From positions 1 to 64,000 of the forward strand of contig CAMCVW010000011.1 in assembly GCA_945881915.1 (NCBI GenBank): DNA of 64,000 nt. The letters run 5' to 3'. The DNA comes from Thermoflexus hugenholtzii JAD2. GTDB lineage: Bacteria > Chloroflexota > Chloroflexia > Chloroflexales > Roseiflexaceae. Shown here piece after piece: positions 25,929 to 35,465 of the stretch; within the stretch, counting starts at the first letter, position 1, and the number at the start of each line of letters is the position of its first letter. Below the pieces are notes generated by a model. That model was not told where the DNA came from, did not search any database, and saw only the letters and a program-made list of their open reading frames with translations. The position numbers and the translations under genes were made by a program.

Positions 25929-27747
25929 CAGCGATTGTGCCGCCATACGACGGCACTTGTTGTGAGGCACCCTGCCCAGAGCAGACACCAGCCGCTGATG
26001 AGCCATGCAGACCACGGCGCGAGTGCTGTAGCCGGTAGATACCAGACCCACCAGTCGCCCGGATGGCGGTTGGTGGGTTCGTAGTACCATGCCCAGCGGC
26101 GCATCGGTTGGGAAGGCATCGGAGCGATGCTGGCGTCACGGATCTGACGCAGAGGCGGTACCGCGCTGATGGCCAGGAGGGTCGGTCCGATCGCATCGTC
26201 GCGATCGCTGATGCCCAAGGTCGCTCGATTCCAGGGCATACTGGTGAGGCGGTACTGTTGTGTGCCCATGCGACCAAGTAACTGAACGACACGGAATGAG
26301 CCTTCGGGCAGGGAATAGTATTGGTCGGCGTGATGTAGGGCAAGCCGCGAGGGCGCTGTATCGGGGGGGCGACGATCGTCGAGGCGCAGGCGCAGGATGG
26401 ACGACGCGGCCAACGTGCAGGTGAATGTACTGTCGCCATTACTGCGTTGCCAGAGGATGCCGTCTGCAGCCTCACTGGGGTACCAAATAGCTTCGATGCG
26501 GCAGGTTTGCGCTGGTACGGTGCTGTTTTGCAGGCGATCCCAGAGGATGCGGGCGTGGGCGATGGGTGGAATGTCACGCGGGAGGGGCAGGTTTGCGTCA
26601 AGCGAAAAATTGACGGCACTGCCGAGCAGTGTGATGCCGATACCCAGCACGACGGTGAGTTGGGCGGTGGAGCGGACGAGGCGGGATGGCGTCGCCGAGA
26701 CGCCGGCAGCCACGAGGAGTGCGGCCGGAATAACTGGTACGAGGAAGCGGGGCCCCCACACGCCGCCGCCGTCCCATGCACTCCAGGATGCGTAGAGCAG
26801 GAAGTGGCTGATACACAGCGCGAGACAGGTCACGAGGAGCGGCCGATTGTGTCGCCACCAATACAGTGCACCGACGGGCATCCAGATGACGAATGGTGCA
26901 TACCAGACGAGGCCGCTACCGCCAGACACAAGTAGCCCCCATAGTCCGGTCAGAAACGGCGTGTCGAAGGCGATCGATTCTGTACCATACCCGGTGGCGA
27001 AAAACGTCTCGAAACGCAGGATATTGTAGAAGCCCCAGAGCAAGACACTGGGAATACATCCCGCAATGCCACTGAGGATGATGCCGTGGCGCAGCAGGTG
27101 CGCCACAGTGCGATGCAAGCCAGAATGGGGATGACCACAACGGCAGCGATACGTGTGGGTAAGAGGAATCCGGCACAGAGCGCTGCCAACAACACGCTGC
27201 TGTTTGTCGCAGGGCGGCAGGTCGCACTGGTCAGGCTGGCGGTGATGAGGAGCATTGCGAGTGGTTCCGAGAAGAATGATCGAGCATACGGCCACAGGCA
27301 CGCACCTGCCGTTGCGCAGACGAGTGTCCAGATGCGGGCCGAGCGACTGAGTGTGGTGCGGTTGAGCAAAATCGCCAGGCAGGCGATGGTGGCTGCGGTG
27401 ATGGGTGCGTTGATAAGCCCGACGAGGAGCCGGACGTGATCGGTGTATGCGAGGCTGGTCGGGTCAAAGAAGAAGCTGGCGGTGAGGCTAGCGGGGATGA
27501 CGAGGAGGGGTGGCAGGATGCCGTATGAGGCATACCGGCCGTAGTCTCTGCCGTCGCGCAACGCGGCCCAAGGTTTACCATCGGCATGACGCAGGGCGAC
27601 GCTGTGGGAGTGAACGATGGCGTTAGAGACGGCAATCATCGTCTCTTCGTCAGGAGAATAGGTGTGGCCACTGGCTGTGGTAATGATGAACGCACAGCTG
27701 AGCAAAAAAACGACCCATGGATGTATTTTGGTGGAGAAATGATGCAC
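25925..27747 (-). pseudogene. membrane glycosyltransferase (GT39-like), frameshifted
   Basis: Two overlapping reading frames together encode one polytopic protein of about 600 residues. The 5' frame has the acidic loop motif TYSPDEETMIAVSNAIV and helices up to VIPILACIALWR. The 3' frame picks up with LLRHGIILSGIAG and runs through five more helices to a beta-rich C-terminal domain. The switch lies near 27098-27105, where one missing C in a GCGC-ACC context would restore the frame. This could be a real mutation, an assembly error or, less likely, programmed. The best start is the GTG at 27747, since earlier positions reach into the groEL terminator. Confidence 0.75.
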
Positions 27748-27811
27748 CTCGTGCAGTTCGTGACAGGTGTTTCTGTCATACGCTAGTTCGGGACAAGGAT
27801 GAAGAGGGCAC

Positions 27812-27848
27812 AAAAAACCCCGAGCCGGCGTGTAACGCAGACTCGGGG
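27812..27848 (-). terminator. intrinsic terminator of groES-groEL
   Basis: On the minus strand CCCCGAG ... CTCGGGG followed by six T, starting 18 bp after the groEL stop. Confidence 0.85.
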
Positions 27849-27866
27849 AAGTGTATTGGGGAAGGA

Positions 27867-29501
27867 CTAGAAGTCCATTCCGCCGCCACCTTGTTGCATT
27901 GGGGCTTGCTTGTCTTCGGGCAGATCGGCGATCAAGGCTTCGGTGGTGAGGATCAGGGCTGCAATCGAAATTGCGTTCTGAACTGCACTGCGGGTGACCT
28001 TGACGGGATCGATGATGCCTTCTTTGACGAGATCGATGAATTCACCGTTCATGACGTTGTAGCCAAGGTTGGTGTTCTTCTTTTCGATCTGGATGCGGCG
28101 GACTGCGTCAATGATGACGGAGCCTTCTTCGCCTGCATTGCGAGCCAGGATACGCATTGGCTCTTCGAGGGCGCGACGCAGGATGCGGATGCCGAATGTC
28201 TCGTCTTCGTGTTCGACTTTGACGTTGTCAAGAGCCGAAATGGCGTTGATGAGGGCGACACCGCCGCCGGGGACGATACCTTCTTCGACGGCTGCGCGAG
28301 CAGTCGAGAGGGCATCTTCGACGCGGTGCTTCTTCTCTTTGAGCTCAGGCTCGGTGGAACCACCGACCTTGAGGACAGCCACGCCGCCGGCGAGCTTGGC
28401 CAGACGTTCCTGGAGCTTCTCGCGGTCGAAGTCGCTGGTGGTGGATTCGATCTGGGTGCGAATCTGTTCGATACGGGCCTTGATGGCCTTCTCGTTGCCG
28501 TTGCCTTCGATGATGGTGGTGTTGTCCTTGTCGGAAACGACACGGCGGGCACGACCGAGGTCTTCGATGGTGGCGGAGTCGAGCTTGCGACCGACTTCTT
28601 CGCTGATGAGGGTACCACCGGTGAGGATGGCGATGTCTTGGAGCATGGCCTTACGGCGATCGCCGAAGCCAGGTGCCTTGACACCCAGGACGTTGACGGT
28701 ACCACGGAGCTTGTTGACAACCAGGGTTGCCAGGGCTTCGCCGTCGATGTCTTCGGAGATGATGACGAGGTTCTTGGTGACGGTGAGAGCCTTCTCGAGG
28801 ACCGGCAAGATCTCTTGGATGGCGCTGATCTTCTTGTCGGTGATGAGGATGTATGGGCTCTCGAGCTCGGCTTCCATGCGCTCGGAATTGGTGACGAAGT
28901 ACGCCGAGATGTAACCACGGTCGAACTGCATACCTTCGGTGTATTCCTTCTCGAAGGCAATACCCTTGGATTCTTCGACGGTGATGACGCCGTCTTTGCC
29001 GACTTTTTCCATGACTTCGGCGATGATTTCGCCGATTTCGCGGTCAGCAGCCGAGATGGATGCCACGTGGGCGATGTCGGCGCGGTCGCGGATGGGGGTT
29101 GCCATCTCGCGCAGTTTGGCGATGAGGGCTTCGGCACCACGGTCGAGACCGCGGCGGATCATCATCGGATTGGCGCCAGCGGCGACCATCTTGAGGCCTT
29201 CGGTGACGATGGCCTGGGCAAGGACGGTTGCAGTGGTGGTGCCGTCGCCGGCGATGTCATTGGTCTTGGTGGCCACTTCGACCAACAAGCGAGCGCCCAT
29301 GTTTTCGAATGGGTCTTTGAGTTCGATTTCTTTGGCGACCGTCACACCGTCGTGGGTGACGGTAGGAGCGCCGAACTTCTTGTCGATAGCGACGTTGCGG
29401 CCGCGGGGTCCCAAGGTGGTCTTGACGGCGTCAGCGACGGCGTCGACACCACGCTTGAGGGCGCGACGTGCCTCTTCATTGAAATAGAGTTGCTTAGGCA
29501 T
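27867..29501 (-). CDS. groL: 60 kDa chaperonin GroEL
   Basis: A 544-residue chaperonin that folds proteins in an ATP-driven double ring with Gro[20 protein letters not shown], the ATP loop [18 protein letters not shown] and the C-terminal QGGGGMDF tail are diagnostic. The start MPKQLYF at 29501 follows GAGGAGTGG. It lies 36 bp downstream of groES in one HrcA-type regulated operon. Confidence 0.98.
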   Translation of the reverse strand: MPKQLYFNEEARRALKRGVDAVADAVKTTLGPRGRNVAIDKKFGAPTVTHDGVTVAKEIELKDPFENMGARLLVEVATKTNDIAGDGTTTATVLAQAIVTEGLKMVAAGANPMMIRRGLDRGAEALIAKLREMATPIRDRADIAHVASISAADREIGEIIAEVMEKVGKDGVITVEESKGIAFEKEYTEGMQFDRGYISAYFVTNSERMEAELESPYILITDKKISAIQEILPVLEKALTVTKNLVIISEDIDGEALATLVVNKLRGTVNVLGVKAPGFGDRRKAMLQDIAILTGGTLISEEVGRKLDSATIEDLGRARRVVSDKDNTTIIEGNGNEKAIKARIEQIRTQIESTTSDFDREKLQERLAKLAGGVAVLKVGGSTEPELKEKKHRVEDALSTARAAVEEGIVPGGGVALINAISALDNVKVEHEDETFGIRILRRALEEPMRILARNAGEEGSVIIDAVRRIQIEKKNTNLGYNVMNGEFIDLVKEGIIDPVKVTRSAVQNAISIAALILTTEALIADLPEDKQAPMQQGGGGMDF

Positions 29502-29537
29502 AGTGTATCCACTCCTCAAAACAGACTGGTAGTTGGA

Positions 29538-29843
29538 TTAACCCTGGATGACGCCGAGGATGTCTTTTTCGGCCAAGACCAAGTAGTCGATTTCGTCGAC
29601 TTTGTACTCGGTGCCGCTGTACTTGGCGAACAGGACCTTGTCACCGACTTTGACACTCATCGGTACCAATGCACCTTCGTCTGTGCGACGACCTTCGCCG
29701 ACAGCGACGATTTCGCCCTCCATGGGGCGTTCTTTGCTGGCGGTGTCTGGAATGAACAACCCACCCTTGGTCTTTTCTTCGCGCTCTGCCGGTTTGATGA
29801 CAACCCGGTCGGCCAGCGGTCGGATGCGGAAGTTTGCAGCCAT
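29538..29843 (-). CDS. groS: 10 kDa co-chaperonin GroES
   Basis: A 101-residue lid for GroEL. RIRPLADRVVIKPAEREEKT, the mobile loop TKGGLFIPDTA and the end GTEYKVDEIDYLVLAEKDIL are typical. The ATG at 29843 follows GAGGGGAAG. First gene of the operon. Confidence 0.98.
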   Translation of the reverse strand: MAANFRIRPLADRVVIKPAEREEKTKGGLFIPDTASKERPMEGEIVAVGEGRRTDEGALVPMSVKVGDKVLFAKYSGTEYKVDEIDYLVLAEKDILGVIQG

Positions 29844-29876
29844 AGTGACGCTTCCCCTCATCTGCGATACATATAT

Positions 29877-29903
29877 TTAGCAGTCGAACAGTTCAACTGC
29901 TAA
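29877..29903 (-). promoter_or_regulatory. CIRCE-like inverted repeat in the groES leader
   Basis: A 27-bp element with the same 9-9-9 architecture as CIRCE: TTAGCAGTC, nine bases, AACTGCTAA, eight of nine arm positions paired. It begins about 3 nt after the predicted transcription start, the classical operator position. It diverges from the CIRCE consensus within each arm. Confidence 0.6.
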
Positions 29904-29912
29904 CCATGTCTA

Positions 29913-29941
29913 ACTATAGATAATGCACCTCCCCTTGTCAA
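29913..29941 (-). promoter_or_regulatory. sigma-70 promoter of groES-groEL
   Basis: TTGACA (29941-29936), 17 bp, TATAGT (29918-29913) on the minus strand. It is placed between the canonical CIRCE upstream and the CIRCE-like repeat downstream. Confidence 0.85.
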
Positions 29942-29948
29942 GAGAAAA

Positions 29949-29975
29949 CTTGCACTCGACACAGGAGAGTGCTAA
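29949..29975. promoter_or_regulatory. CIRCE operator (HrcA site)
   Basis: CTTGCACTC, nine bases, GAGTGCTAA: the right arm is exact CIRCE consensus and the left arm differs at two positions. It lies just upstream of the groES -35 box rather than over the start site. hrcA is not in this window. Confidence 0.85.
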
Positions 29976-29992
29976 TTCTTATACAGCGTTAA

Positions 29993-30063
29993 TAGTTAGT
30001 AGAGGGTAGATAGTAATGAGTAGGGAATAGGAAATAGGGAGTAGAGGGTTGATAGTTGAGATT
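29993..30063. repeat. degenerate purine-rich heptamer-like tract
   Basis: Loose repeats of GTAGAGGGTAG, AGTAGGG and AATAGG-type units with an approximate 7-bp rhythm, between CIRCE and glpX. It resembles decayed versions of the clean heptamer arrays elsewhere in the window. Confidence 0.5.
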
Positions 30064-30127
30064 TGAGACGGAACGTGAGAATGTAACGTAGAGTAGAGTA
30101 TGGTCGTTAACAGATACAGAGGCAAAG

Positions 30128-31105
30128 ATGCATCTCGATCGGAATTTGGGACTAGATTTGGTGCGCTGCACCGAAGCTGCCGCGTTGCGGGCAGCGCGAT
30201 TGATGGGTCGTGGTGACAAAGAAGCGGCTGATCAAGCAGCCGTTGATGCGATGCGGTTTGCGCTGGCGAGCATCAGTATGGACGGCGTTGTGGTTATCGG
30301 CGAGGGCGAAAAAGACAACGCGCCGATGCTGTATACCGGCGAGCGAGTGGGCACCGGCGAAAAACCGGAAGTCGATATCGCCGTCGACCCGGTGGAAGGG
30401 ACGACGTTGCTGGCCGAGGGAATGCCCGGCGCGATAGCCGTTATCGCAGTGGCAGAACGGGGTGCACTGCATGCCTGGAACGGCGTGCCGTATATGCGCA
30501 AATTGGCTGTCGGTGAAGCAGCCCGCGGGGTCATCGACATCGACGCGAGCACCAGTGATAACATCCGAGCTGTGGCCGGCGCGCTGCGTAAGCGTGTGTC
30601 GGATATCACCGTGGTGGTGCTGGATCGGCCACGACACACGCAATTGATTACCGAAATCCGGGCAACCGGTGCGCGCATACGTCTGATTCAACACGGTGAT
30701 GTGGCAGCCGGTGTGATGACCGCGGTCGAGGATGCTCCTGCAGACATGTTGATGGGAATTGGTGGCGCGCCGGAAGCCGTCGTGACGGCCTGCGCACTGA
30801 AATGCCTGGGTGGCGAGATTCAGACCAAAGTCTGGACTCGTGACGAAGCCGAGCGCGCAGTTTTGGCGACGCAAGGGATTGTGCCGGATCGTATCTATCG
30901 CACCACTGATTTGGTGCGCGGGGATAATGTCTACTTCGCGGCGACGGGTATCACCACCGGCGACTTTCTGCGTGGGGTTCAGTACGGTCGCGATGGTGCA
31001 CGAACCCATTCTGTGGTGATGCGCGCCACGACCGGCACCGTCCGACATGTAGAGGCATACCATCGCTGGGACAAGTTGATGCAGGTGTCGGGCATCGATT
31101 ATTAG
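30128..31105 (+). CDS. glpX: fructose-1,6-bisphosphatase, class II (GlpX)
   Basis: A 325-residue metal-dependent phosphatase that converts fructose 1,6-bisphosphate to fructose 6-phosphate in gluconeogenesis or carbon fixation. Motifs DGVVVIGEGEKDNAPML, VDIAVDPVEGTTLLAEGMPG and DMLMGIGGAPEAVVTAC are those of the GlpX family. Family length is usual. It stands alone, divergent from groES-groEL, and shares the CIRCE-containing intergenic region. Confidence 0.96.
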   Translation: MHLDRNLGLDLVRCTEAAALRAARLMGRGDKEAADQAAVDAMRFALASISMDGVVVIGEGEKDNAPMLYTGERVGTGEKPEVDIAVDPVEGTTLLAEGMPGAIAVIAVAERGALHAWNGVPYMRKLAVGEAARGVIDIDASTSDNIRAVAGALRKRVSDITVVVLDRPRHTQLITEIRATGARIRLIQHGDVAAGVMTAVEDAPADMLMGIGGAPEAVVTACALKCLGGEIQTKVWTRDEAERAVLATQGIVPDRIYRTTDLVRGDNVYFAATGITTGDFLRGVQYGRDGARTHSVVMRATTGTVRHVEAYHRWDKLMQVSGIDY

Positions 31106-31106
31106 G

Positions 31107-31130
31107 TATCAGGTATCAGTGAGTAATTCG
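31107..31130. repeat. short AGGTATC tandem repeat
   Basis: AGGTATC occurs twice in a row right after the glpX stop, followed by a degenerate unit. Same 7-bp period as the arrays at 4961 and 55291. Confidence 0.5.
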
Positions 31131-31182
31131 TAGGTAGTAGCTTGTACGCGGAGTGTGAAATCCAAACTCGCTGGGAACAAAT

Positions 31183-31230
31183 CTTGGTCCGTGCAATTCC
31201 TGCAGAAAAACAGGTGATGCGCGGACCATG
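31183..31230. terminator. long hairpin between convergent glpX and nucleotidyltransferase genes
   Basis: TGGTCCG (31185-31191) pairs with CGGACCA (31222-31228), with an inner CCTG/CAGG stem. No strong T run on either side, so termination is only a possibility. Confidence 0.4.
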
Positions 31231-31280
31231 ATTTGTATCAAATGAAGTGGTTTTAGCACAAAAATCACCGAATACACCCG

Positions 31281-32348
31281 CTAGAGGACGTCGACGTGGC
31301 TGTGGTCGCCGAGGACCAGGCGGTATGCGCTGGGACGTGCTGACGAACGTGACACGACCACAGAGCGGCCGATGAGGCTATCGCACAGTCGACCGGGGAG
31401 GTCGTTGATGGTGCAGTCTTCGAGGACGATGGAATGCTCGATTTCGCTGTTTTGGATGGTACAGTGGTGGTAGATTGAGGTAAATGGACCGACGTATGAA
31501 TTGATGATGCGCGTGCCTTTACCGATGATGGCAGGGCCGCGAATAGTGCTGTTGATGACTTCGGCGCCTTCTTCGATGATAACTTTACCGACGATGTGAG
31601 AATCACCGTCGACGGAGCCATCGTTCTGTTCGGCGAGTTCTTCGAGGACGAGGCGGTTTGCCTCGAGCATGTCGTCTTTTTTGCCGGTGTCGATCCACCA
31701 ACCGCGATGGACGTATGGGAAGACGGTTTTGTTGGTGTCGACGAGGGACTGGATTGCGTCGGTTATTTCGAGTTCGCCGCGGGCGGAGGGTTTGATGGAG
31801 TCAATGGCGTGCCAGATGGTGTTGTCGAACATATAGATGCCGACGAGGGCCAGGTTGGACTTCGGCTCTTTTGGTTTTTCGACGAGGCGAAAAATACTGC
31901 CATCGGGATTGAGTTCGGCGACGCCGAAGGAACGCGGGTTGGGGACTTCTTTGAGGACGATTTGGGCATTATAGGTGCTGTTCTGGAATTGCTTGATAAG
32001 GCCCGAGATACCGCCTTGGATACAGTTATCGCCCAAGAACATGACGAATTTATCGTCGCCGATGAACGGGTGTGCGATTTTGACGGCATGGGCGAGGCCA
32101 GAGGGTGCGTCTTGTTGGATGTACGTGATTTTGACGCCGAATTTGTCACCATTGCCGACTGCCGCCATGACTTCGGGGGCGGTACTGCCGACGATGATGC
32201 CGATGTCATCAATACCGGCGTCGCGGATTGTTTCGATGACGCGGAACAGCACGGGTTTGTTCGCGACGGGGACGAGTTGTTTTGCGCTGGTGTAGGTGAT
32301 GGGGCGCAGTCGTGTTCCGTTGCCACCGCTGAGAATCAGACCTTTCAT
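31281..32348 (-). CDS. glucose-1-phosphate thymidylyltransferase, long form
   Basis: A 355-residue sugar nucleotidyltransferase that would make dTDP-glucose (or a related NDP-sugar). The N-terminal catalytic domain starts LILSGGNGTRLRPITY with the pyrophosphorylase signature; YIQQDAPSGLAHAVK, FLGDNCIQGG and GWWIDTGKKDDML are typical of the RmlA long form. A left-handed beta-helix follows from about residue 245. It feeds deoxysugar and surface-glycan synthesis, consistent with the glycosyltransferase cluster nearby. The start follows AAGGAGCCTGC. Confidence 0.9.
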   Translation of the reverse strand: MKGLILSGGNGTRLRPITYTSAKQLVPVANKPVLFRVIETIRDAGIDDIGIIVGSTAPEVMAAVGNGDKFGVKITYIQQDAPSGLAHAVKIAHPFIGDDKFVMFLGDNCIQGGISGLIKQFQNSTYNAQIVLKEVPNPRSFGVAELNPDGSIFRLVEKPKEPKSNLALVGIYMFDNTIWHAIDSIKPSARGELEITDAIQSLVDTNKTVFPYVHRGWWIDTGKKDDMLEANRLVLEELAEQNDGSVDGDSHIVGKVIIEEGAEVINSTIRGPAIIGKGTRIINSYVGPFTSIYHHCTIQNSEIEHSIVLEDCTINDLPGRLCDSLIGRSVVVSRSSARPSAYRLVLGDHSHVDVL

Positions 32349-32410
32349 GCAGGCTCCTTGTATGAACGGACGTGAATTGTCCGTGCGTGGTATTGGCTAT
32401 GCGTATAGTA

Positions 32411-32445
32411 ACAAAAACTGAGACATCGTCCGAGGACGATGCCTC
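32411..32445 (-). terminator. intrinsic terminator of the NlpC/P60 gene
   Basis: On the minus strand GAGGCATCGTC, loop CTCG, GACGATGTCTC, then AGTTTTTG. It starts 34 bp after the gene's stop. Confidence 0.85.
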
Positions 32446-32478
32446 ATGCCCAGATGACAGAACCGTGATGATTTGAGG

Positions 32479-34086
32479 TCAGCGTTTGACGCGAGCGGCG
32501 CCGTAGAAGTGGTTAACCCAGTACGAATCGTTGACGTTCGATATTTGGACGCCGTAGGTGGGTGTCATGGCGTGGACCATTTTGCCGCCACCGATATACA
32601 TCGAGACGTGGGTAATACCGCGGCGGCCACTAGTATTTTTGAAGAACATCATGTCGCCGGGCTCCATAGAATCCCAGCTAATGTCGATTGCACCACTCGA
32701 ACTGTACTGCGATGCTGCCAAACGCGGAATAGTCACACCGACTTGGCGGAAGGCGTACATCATCAAACCGGAACAATCGAAGCCGGATTTGGGGGTGGTA
32801 CCGCCCCAGGTGTAGCCGTAGCCGACGAATTGGAGGGCCACATTGGCCACGTCGCTGCTGGTGCTGTACCCAGCGCCCGAGTTGCCGCTCCGATTGCGTG
32901 TCGGTCCTTTGGGCAAAGCGGGGAAATCAGACGCTGTCGGCACGCGGCGAAGCACGTACGATGTGACGTTCAACAGGTCTTTGAAGATCCAGACCTTCTT
33001 TTTGTCGAGGGCTACCTGGACCCAGTCTTTGTACTTGCCGATGACGTCGAGTTTTTGGCCGAGTGCGGCGGTGCCGACTTTGGCATGGCGCGAATCAGGA
33101 CCAAGCCGGAGATTCACGTTGCTTTCGCGCACGAAGCCTACAAGCTCCGGTGAAGCATCGGGAATGGAGACGGTGTCGGCGGTAATGACACGGTCGAGAA
33201 CAGATTTGGTGACATCGATGTATGCGGACTTTACCCAGCCAGCGGTGTTTGCATCGACCGAAATGTGGTACCAGTCCTGGTAGATTTCGATGAGCTCAAC
33301 CTCACCGTTGAGTTTGAGGGTGGTGATTGCCACGTAATCGACGCCGGGGCCGTCACGCAAGGTCAACCCAGATTCGCGCACGATGCCGGTGCGTGGTGGA
33401 GGCGGTGGCGGGAGGTCTTTGTCGAAGATGTCGAAAATAGTCGCTGCGGCGTTTTCGGGCAGTGACAAGAGTTCGCCGGCCATCCACAAGACGGGGGCAT
33501 CCACGCGTTCACGGACTTGGTACCAATCGCCGTATTTGCCGATGATTTGGAGTGCAAGGCCACTCGATGCACGGGTGATGGGGTCGTAGTTGGTGCCAGG
33601 GCCGTTGCGCATGTAGGCTTGATCGGTCATCACGGTGACTGGCACGACGACCGGGGCAAGCGTCTGATTGCGCGAGACGAGCGATATTGGCACGGGCAGG
33701 TCTTCGGATTCGGTGAGCGGTGCATCGCCCTGGCCCGAAAATTCATCCGTAATCAACGCGACGTCGATGGTGAAGTCGGTGCCACTGTCTGCGATGAGTA
33801 CGGGAACCGAACCAACATCGGGAACCAGGGTGACCACTTCCGTTTTGGATATCAGTAATGCGAACGGAATGATTGCCACGACGAGCAAATGCATCACCAT
33901 CCGCTGCGAAAAGAACGCTGCGACCCGTTCTGGTCGTCGCAACAGTGTGCGAATACTCGGAATACGATCCGTGATCGAGGTGGGGCGCTCGTCACGGCCG
34001 AATTCGGTGCGGCGTCGGTTGACACGCTGGACGAGTTCATATGGGTCCGATGCGACTGGGCGCATGCGTTTGGACTGATCGACCAT
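32479..34086 (-). CDS. SH3-domain NlpC/P60 cell-wall endopeptidase
   Basis: A 535-residue protein. One membrane helix (about residues 65-85) anchors it; the outer part holds three bacterial SH3 modules (near 160-215, 245-295 and 315-375) that bind peptidoglycan. The C-terminal NlpC/P60 cysteine peptidase has Cys438 in FDCSGL, His493 in THVSMYIG and His505 in MVHAM. It likely cuts stem peptides during growth. The 5' region is arginine-rich and cytoplasmic. It has a long leader (about 140 nt) and its own terminator. Confidence 0.93.
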   Translation of the reverse strand: MVDQSKRMRPVASDPYELVQRVNRRRTEFGRDERPTSITDRIPSIRTLLRRPERVAAFFSQRMVMHLLVVAIIPFALLISKTEVVTLVPDVGSVPVLIADSGTDFTIDVALITDEFSGQGDAPLTESEDLPVPISLVSRNQTLAPVVVPVTVMTDQAYMRNGPGTNYDPITRASSGLALQIIGKYGDWYQVRERVDAPVLWMAGELLSLPENAAATIFDIFDKDLPPPPPPRTGIVRESGLTLRDGPGVDYVAITTLKLNGEVELIEIYQDWYHISVDANTAGWVKSAYIDVTKSVLDRVITADTVSIPDASPELVGFVRESNVNLRLGPDSRHAKVGTAALGQKLDVIGKYKDWVQVALDKKKVWIFKDLLNVTSYVLRRVPTASDFPALPKGPTRNRSGNSGAGYSTSSDVANVALQFVGYGYTWGGTTPKSGFDCSGLMMYAFRQVGVTIPRLAASQYSSSGAIDISWDSMEPGDMMFFKNTSGRRGITHVSMYIGGGKMVHAMTPTYGVQISNVNDSYWVNHFYGAARVKR

Positions 34087-34233
34087 GGAATTGGTACCCC
34101 CTCAATGAGATGACCGCTGGAAAAACAAAAACCGGTCATTCACGATGCACAACATGATTATGGTGCGCTGGCTGTCTGTATGGCAATACTCATGCACAAA
34201 CGAATCACGCCTCGAATTGAGGCATCTACTGAA

Positions 34234-34262
34234 ATCATAGCATGGACAGCAGGGTCTTTCAA
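34234..34262 (-). promoter_or_regulatory. promoter and long leader of the NlpC/P60 gene
   Basis: TTGAAA (34262-34257), 17 bp, TATGAT (34239-34234). The leader of about 140 nt contains a GCCTC/GAGGC hairpin (about 34209-34223) and an ATGACCG/CGGTCAT pair (34110-34139). I do not recognise a known riboswitch. The remaining 34263-34393 shows nothing else. Confidence 0.65.
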
Positions 34263-34393
34263 TCCAAATGACCCGCCGAGAATGAATTTTTGATGATGAT
34301 TTGACCACAATTTTTCGATGTGAAAACCACGTTGGCGCGCACCGGTGAATTGGTAGCGCCGGGAGCGCCGGTTTGGTTGCGGCGCGGTGTGTG

Positions 34394-35413
34394 CTAGGGT
34401 GCGCCGCGTGGCAGTGGATCTGCGGCGAATTGATCGTGTACTTCGGCGAGCCGTTCATCTGTGTGGCGGGCGTAGTATTGCTCGGTGATGCGTGTATTGG
34501 CATGCCCCAAAATTGCCGACACTTCGGAGAGTTGGACTCCCTCATTGAGGAGCCACATGGCCACAAAATGACGAAATGTGTGTGGTGTCGTGGTGCGCAA
34601 GAGGGCGGCTTCGTGGGGGCGGCCGTCTCGTTCCACGGTGTCGGCCAGACTCAATGCGGCGTGGGTCACGACGTTCCACGCGGCGATGCGATTGAGTCGA
34701 TGGCCGGGACTGCGTGGCCCGTGCGAGATGAACAACGCAGTGGCAGCAGGGAATGACGCACGGCGCGCAAGGAGGTAGGCTTCAATGGCACTCCGTGCAT
34801 GTGGCCGCACGAAAACCGTGCGCCGTTTGTTCCCTTTGCCCACCACCGATACACGCGCTGCCACGCTACCGTGGTCGCCGCGGATCTCGCTGATGTCGAT
34901 TGCAAGCAGTTCCGAAATACGGCAGGCTGATGAAAACAACATGTGCAGCAGCGCGTTGTTGCGCAGTGCCGAAAGACGGTCGCGCTCGGGTTTGGAGTGC
35001 GGTGCACCAGCAGTCTGCGCGGTGTCGTAGAACGATACGAGGCGGCGCAGATCGGCCACATCGGGCGCTCGGCTGGGCACAATGCGTGGTAGGGCATCGC
35101 CGATGTGCATCTGGATGAGTGAAATCTCGCATGTGAGGAGCGTCCGGTCAGCCAGATATTTGCAGATAGCGATGGCGCCGTGACTATAGGTCTGCACGGA
35201 CCCATCGGCGAGGTGGCCGAGGGTGTTGATCCAGCCAGCAAAATCACGCGCCTGCAGTTCCTGCGTGTGCATGCGCCCGTTGGCAGCCGCCCAGTGCATG
35301 AACGAATGCCACGCATCGCTATAGGAAGCAATGGTGGCAGGTGAGAGGGCGCGGCGCCGCTTGCGTTGATCGGCGGTCCATTCCTGCAGGGCTTGACCGA
35401 GTGAGCATGTCAT
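34394..35413 (-). CDS. tyrosine recombinase / site-specific integrase
   Basis: A 339-residue recombinase of the XerC/D-like class. The N-terminal SAM-like DNA-binding domain covers about 1-110. Catalytic residues are visible: Arg in SACRISELL, Lys in VGKGNKRR, HTFRH (His-x-x-Arg), GHANT and the nucleophile Tyr in EQYYARH. It could resolve chromosome dimers or move an element; no attachment-site repeats or cargo were seen. The -10 box TATAAT (35425-35420) places the transcription start on the A of the ATG at 35413, so the mRNA may be leaderless. Confidence 0.9.
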   Translation of the reverse strand: MTCSLGQALQEWTADQRKRRRALSPATIASYSDAWHSFMHWAAANGRMHTQELQARDFAGWINTLGHLADGSVQTYSHGAIAICKYLADRTLLTCEISLIQMHIGDALPRIVPSRAPDVADLRRLVSFYDTAQTAGAPHSKPERDRLSALRNNALLHMLFSSACRISELLAIDISEIRGDHGSVAARVSVVGKGNKRRTVFVRPHARSAIEAYLLARRASFPAATALFISHGPRSPGHRLNRIAAWNVVTHAALSLADTVERDGRPHEAALLRTTTPHTFRHFVAMWLLNEGVQLSEVSAILGHANTRITEQYYARHTDERLAEVHDQFAADPLPRGAP

Positions 35414-35465
35414 ACACTGATTATACACGGTTGTAGTAATTGCTTTGACATGCCCGAAATCAAGG

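Noticed and set aside
28049-29140. Long minus-strand frame of Ser/Pro/Arg-rich sequence within groEL
   Set aside because: Alternative-frame shadow of GroEL.
27717-29903. 728-codon plus-strand open frame opposite groES-groEL
   Set aside because: It is a shadow of the codon bias of GroEL on the other strand; composition (Asp, Gly, Phe, Val rich) is typical of antisense frames and no motif is present.
34087-34230. c-di-AMP (ydaO) riboswitch upstream of the NlpC/P60 gene
   Set aside because: The context is right but I could not find the conserved core sequence blocks by eye.
34394-35413. Prophage or genomic island around the tyrosine recombinase
   Set aside because: Neighbours are ordinary chromosomal genes, with no phage genes, tRNA target or flanking direct repeats.
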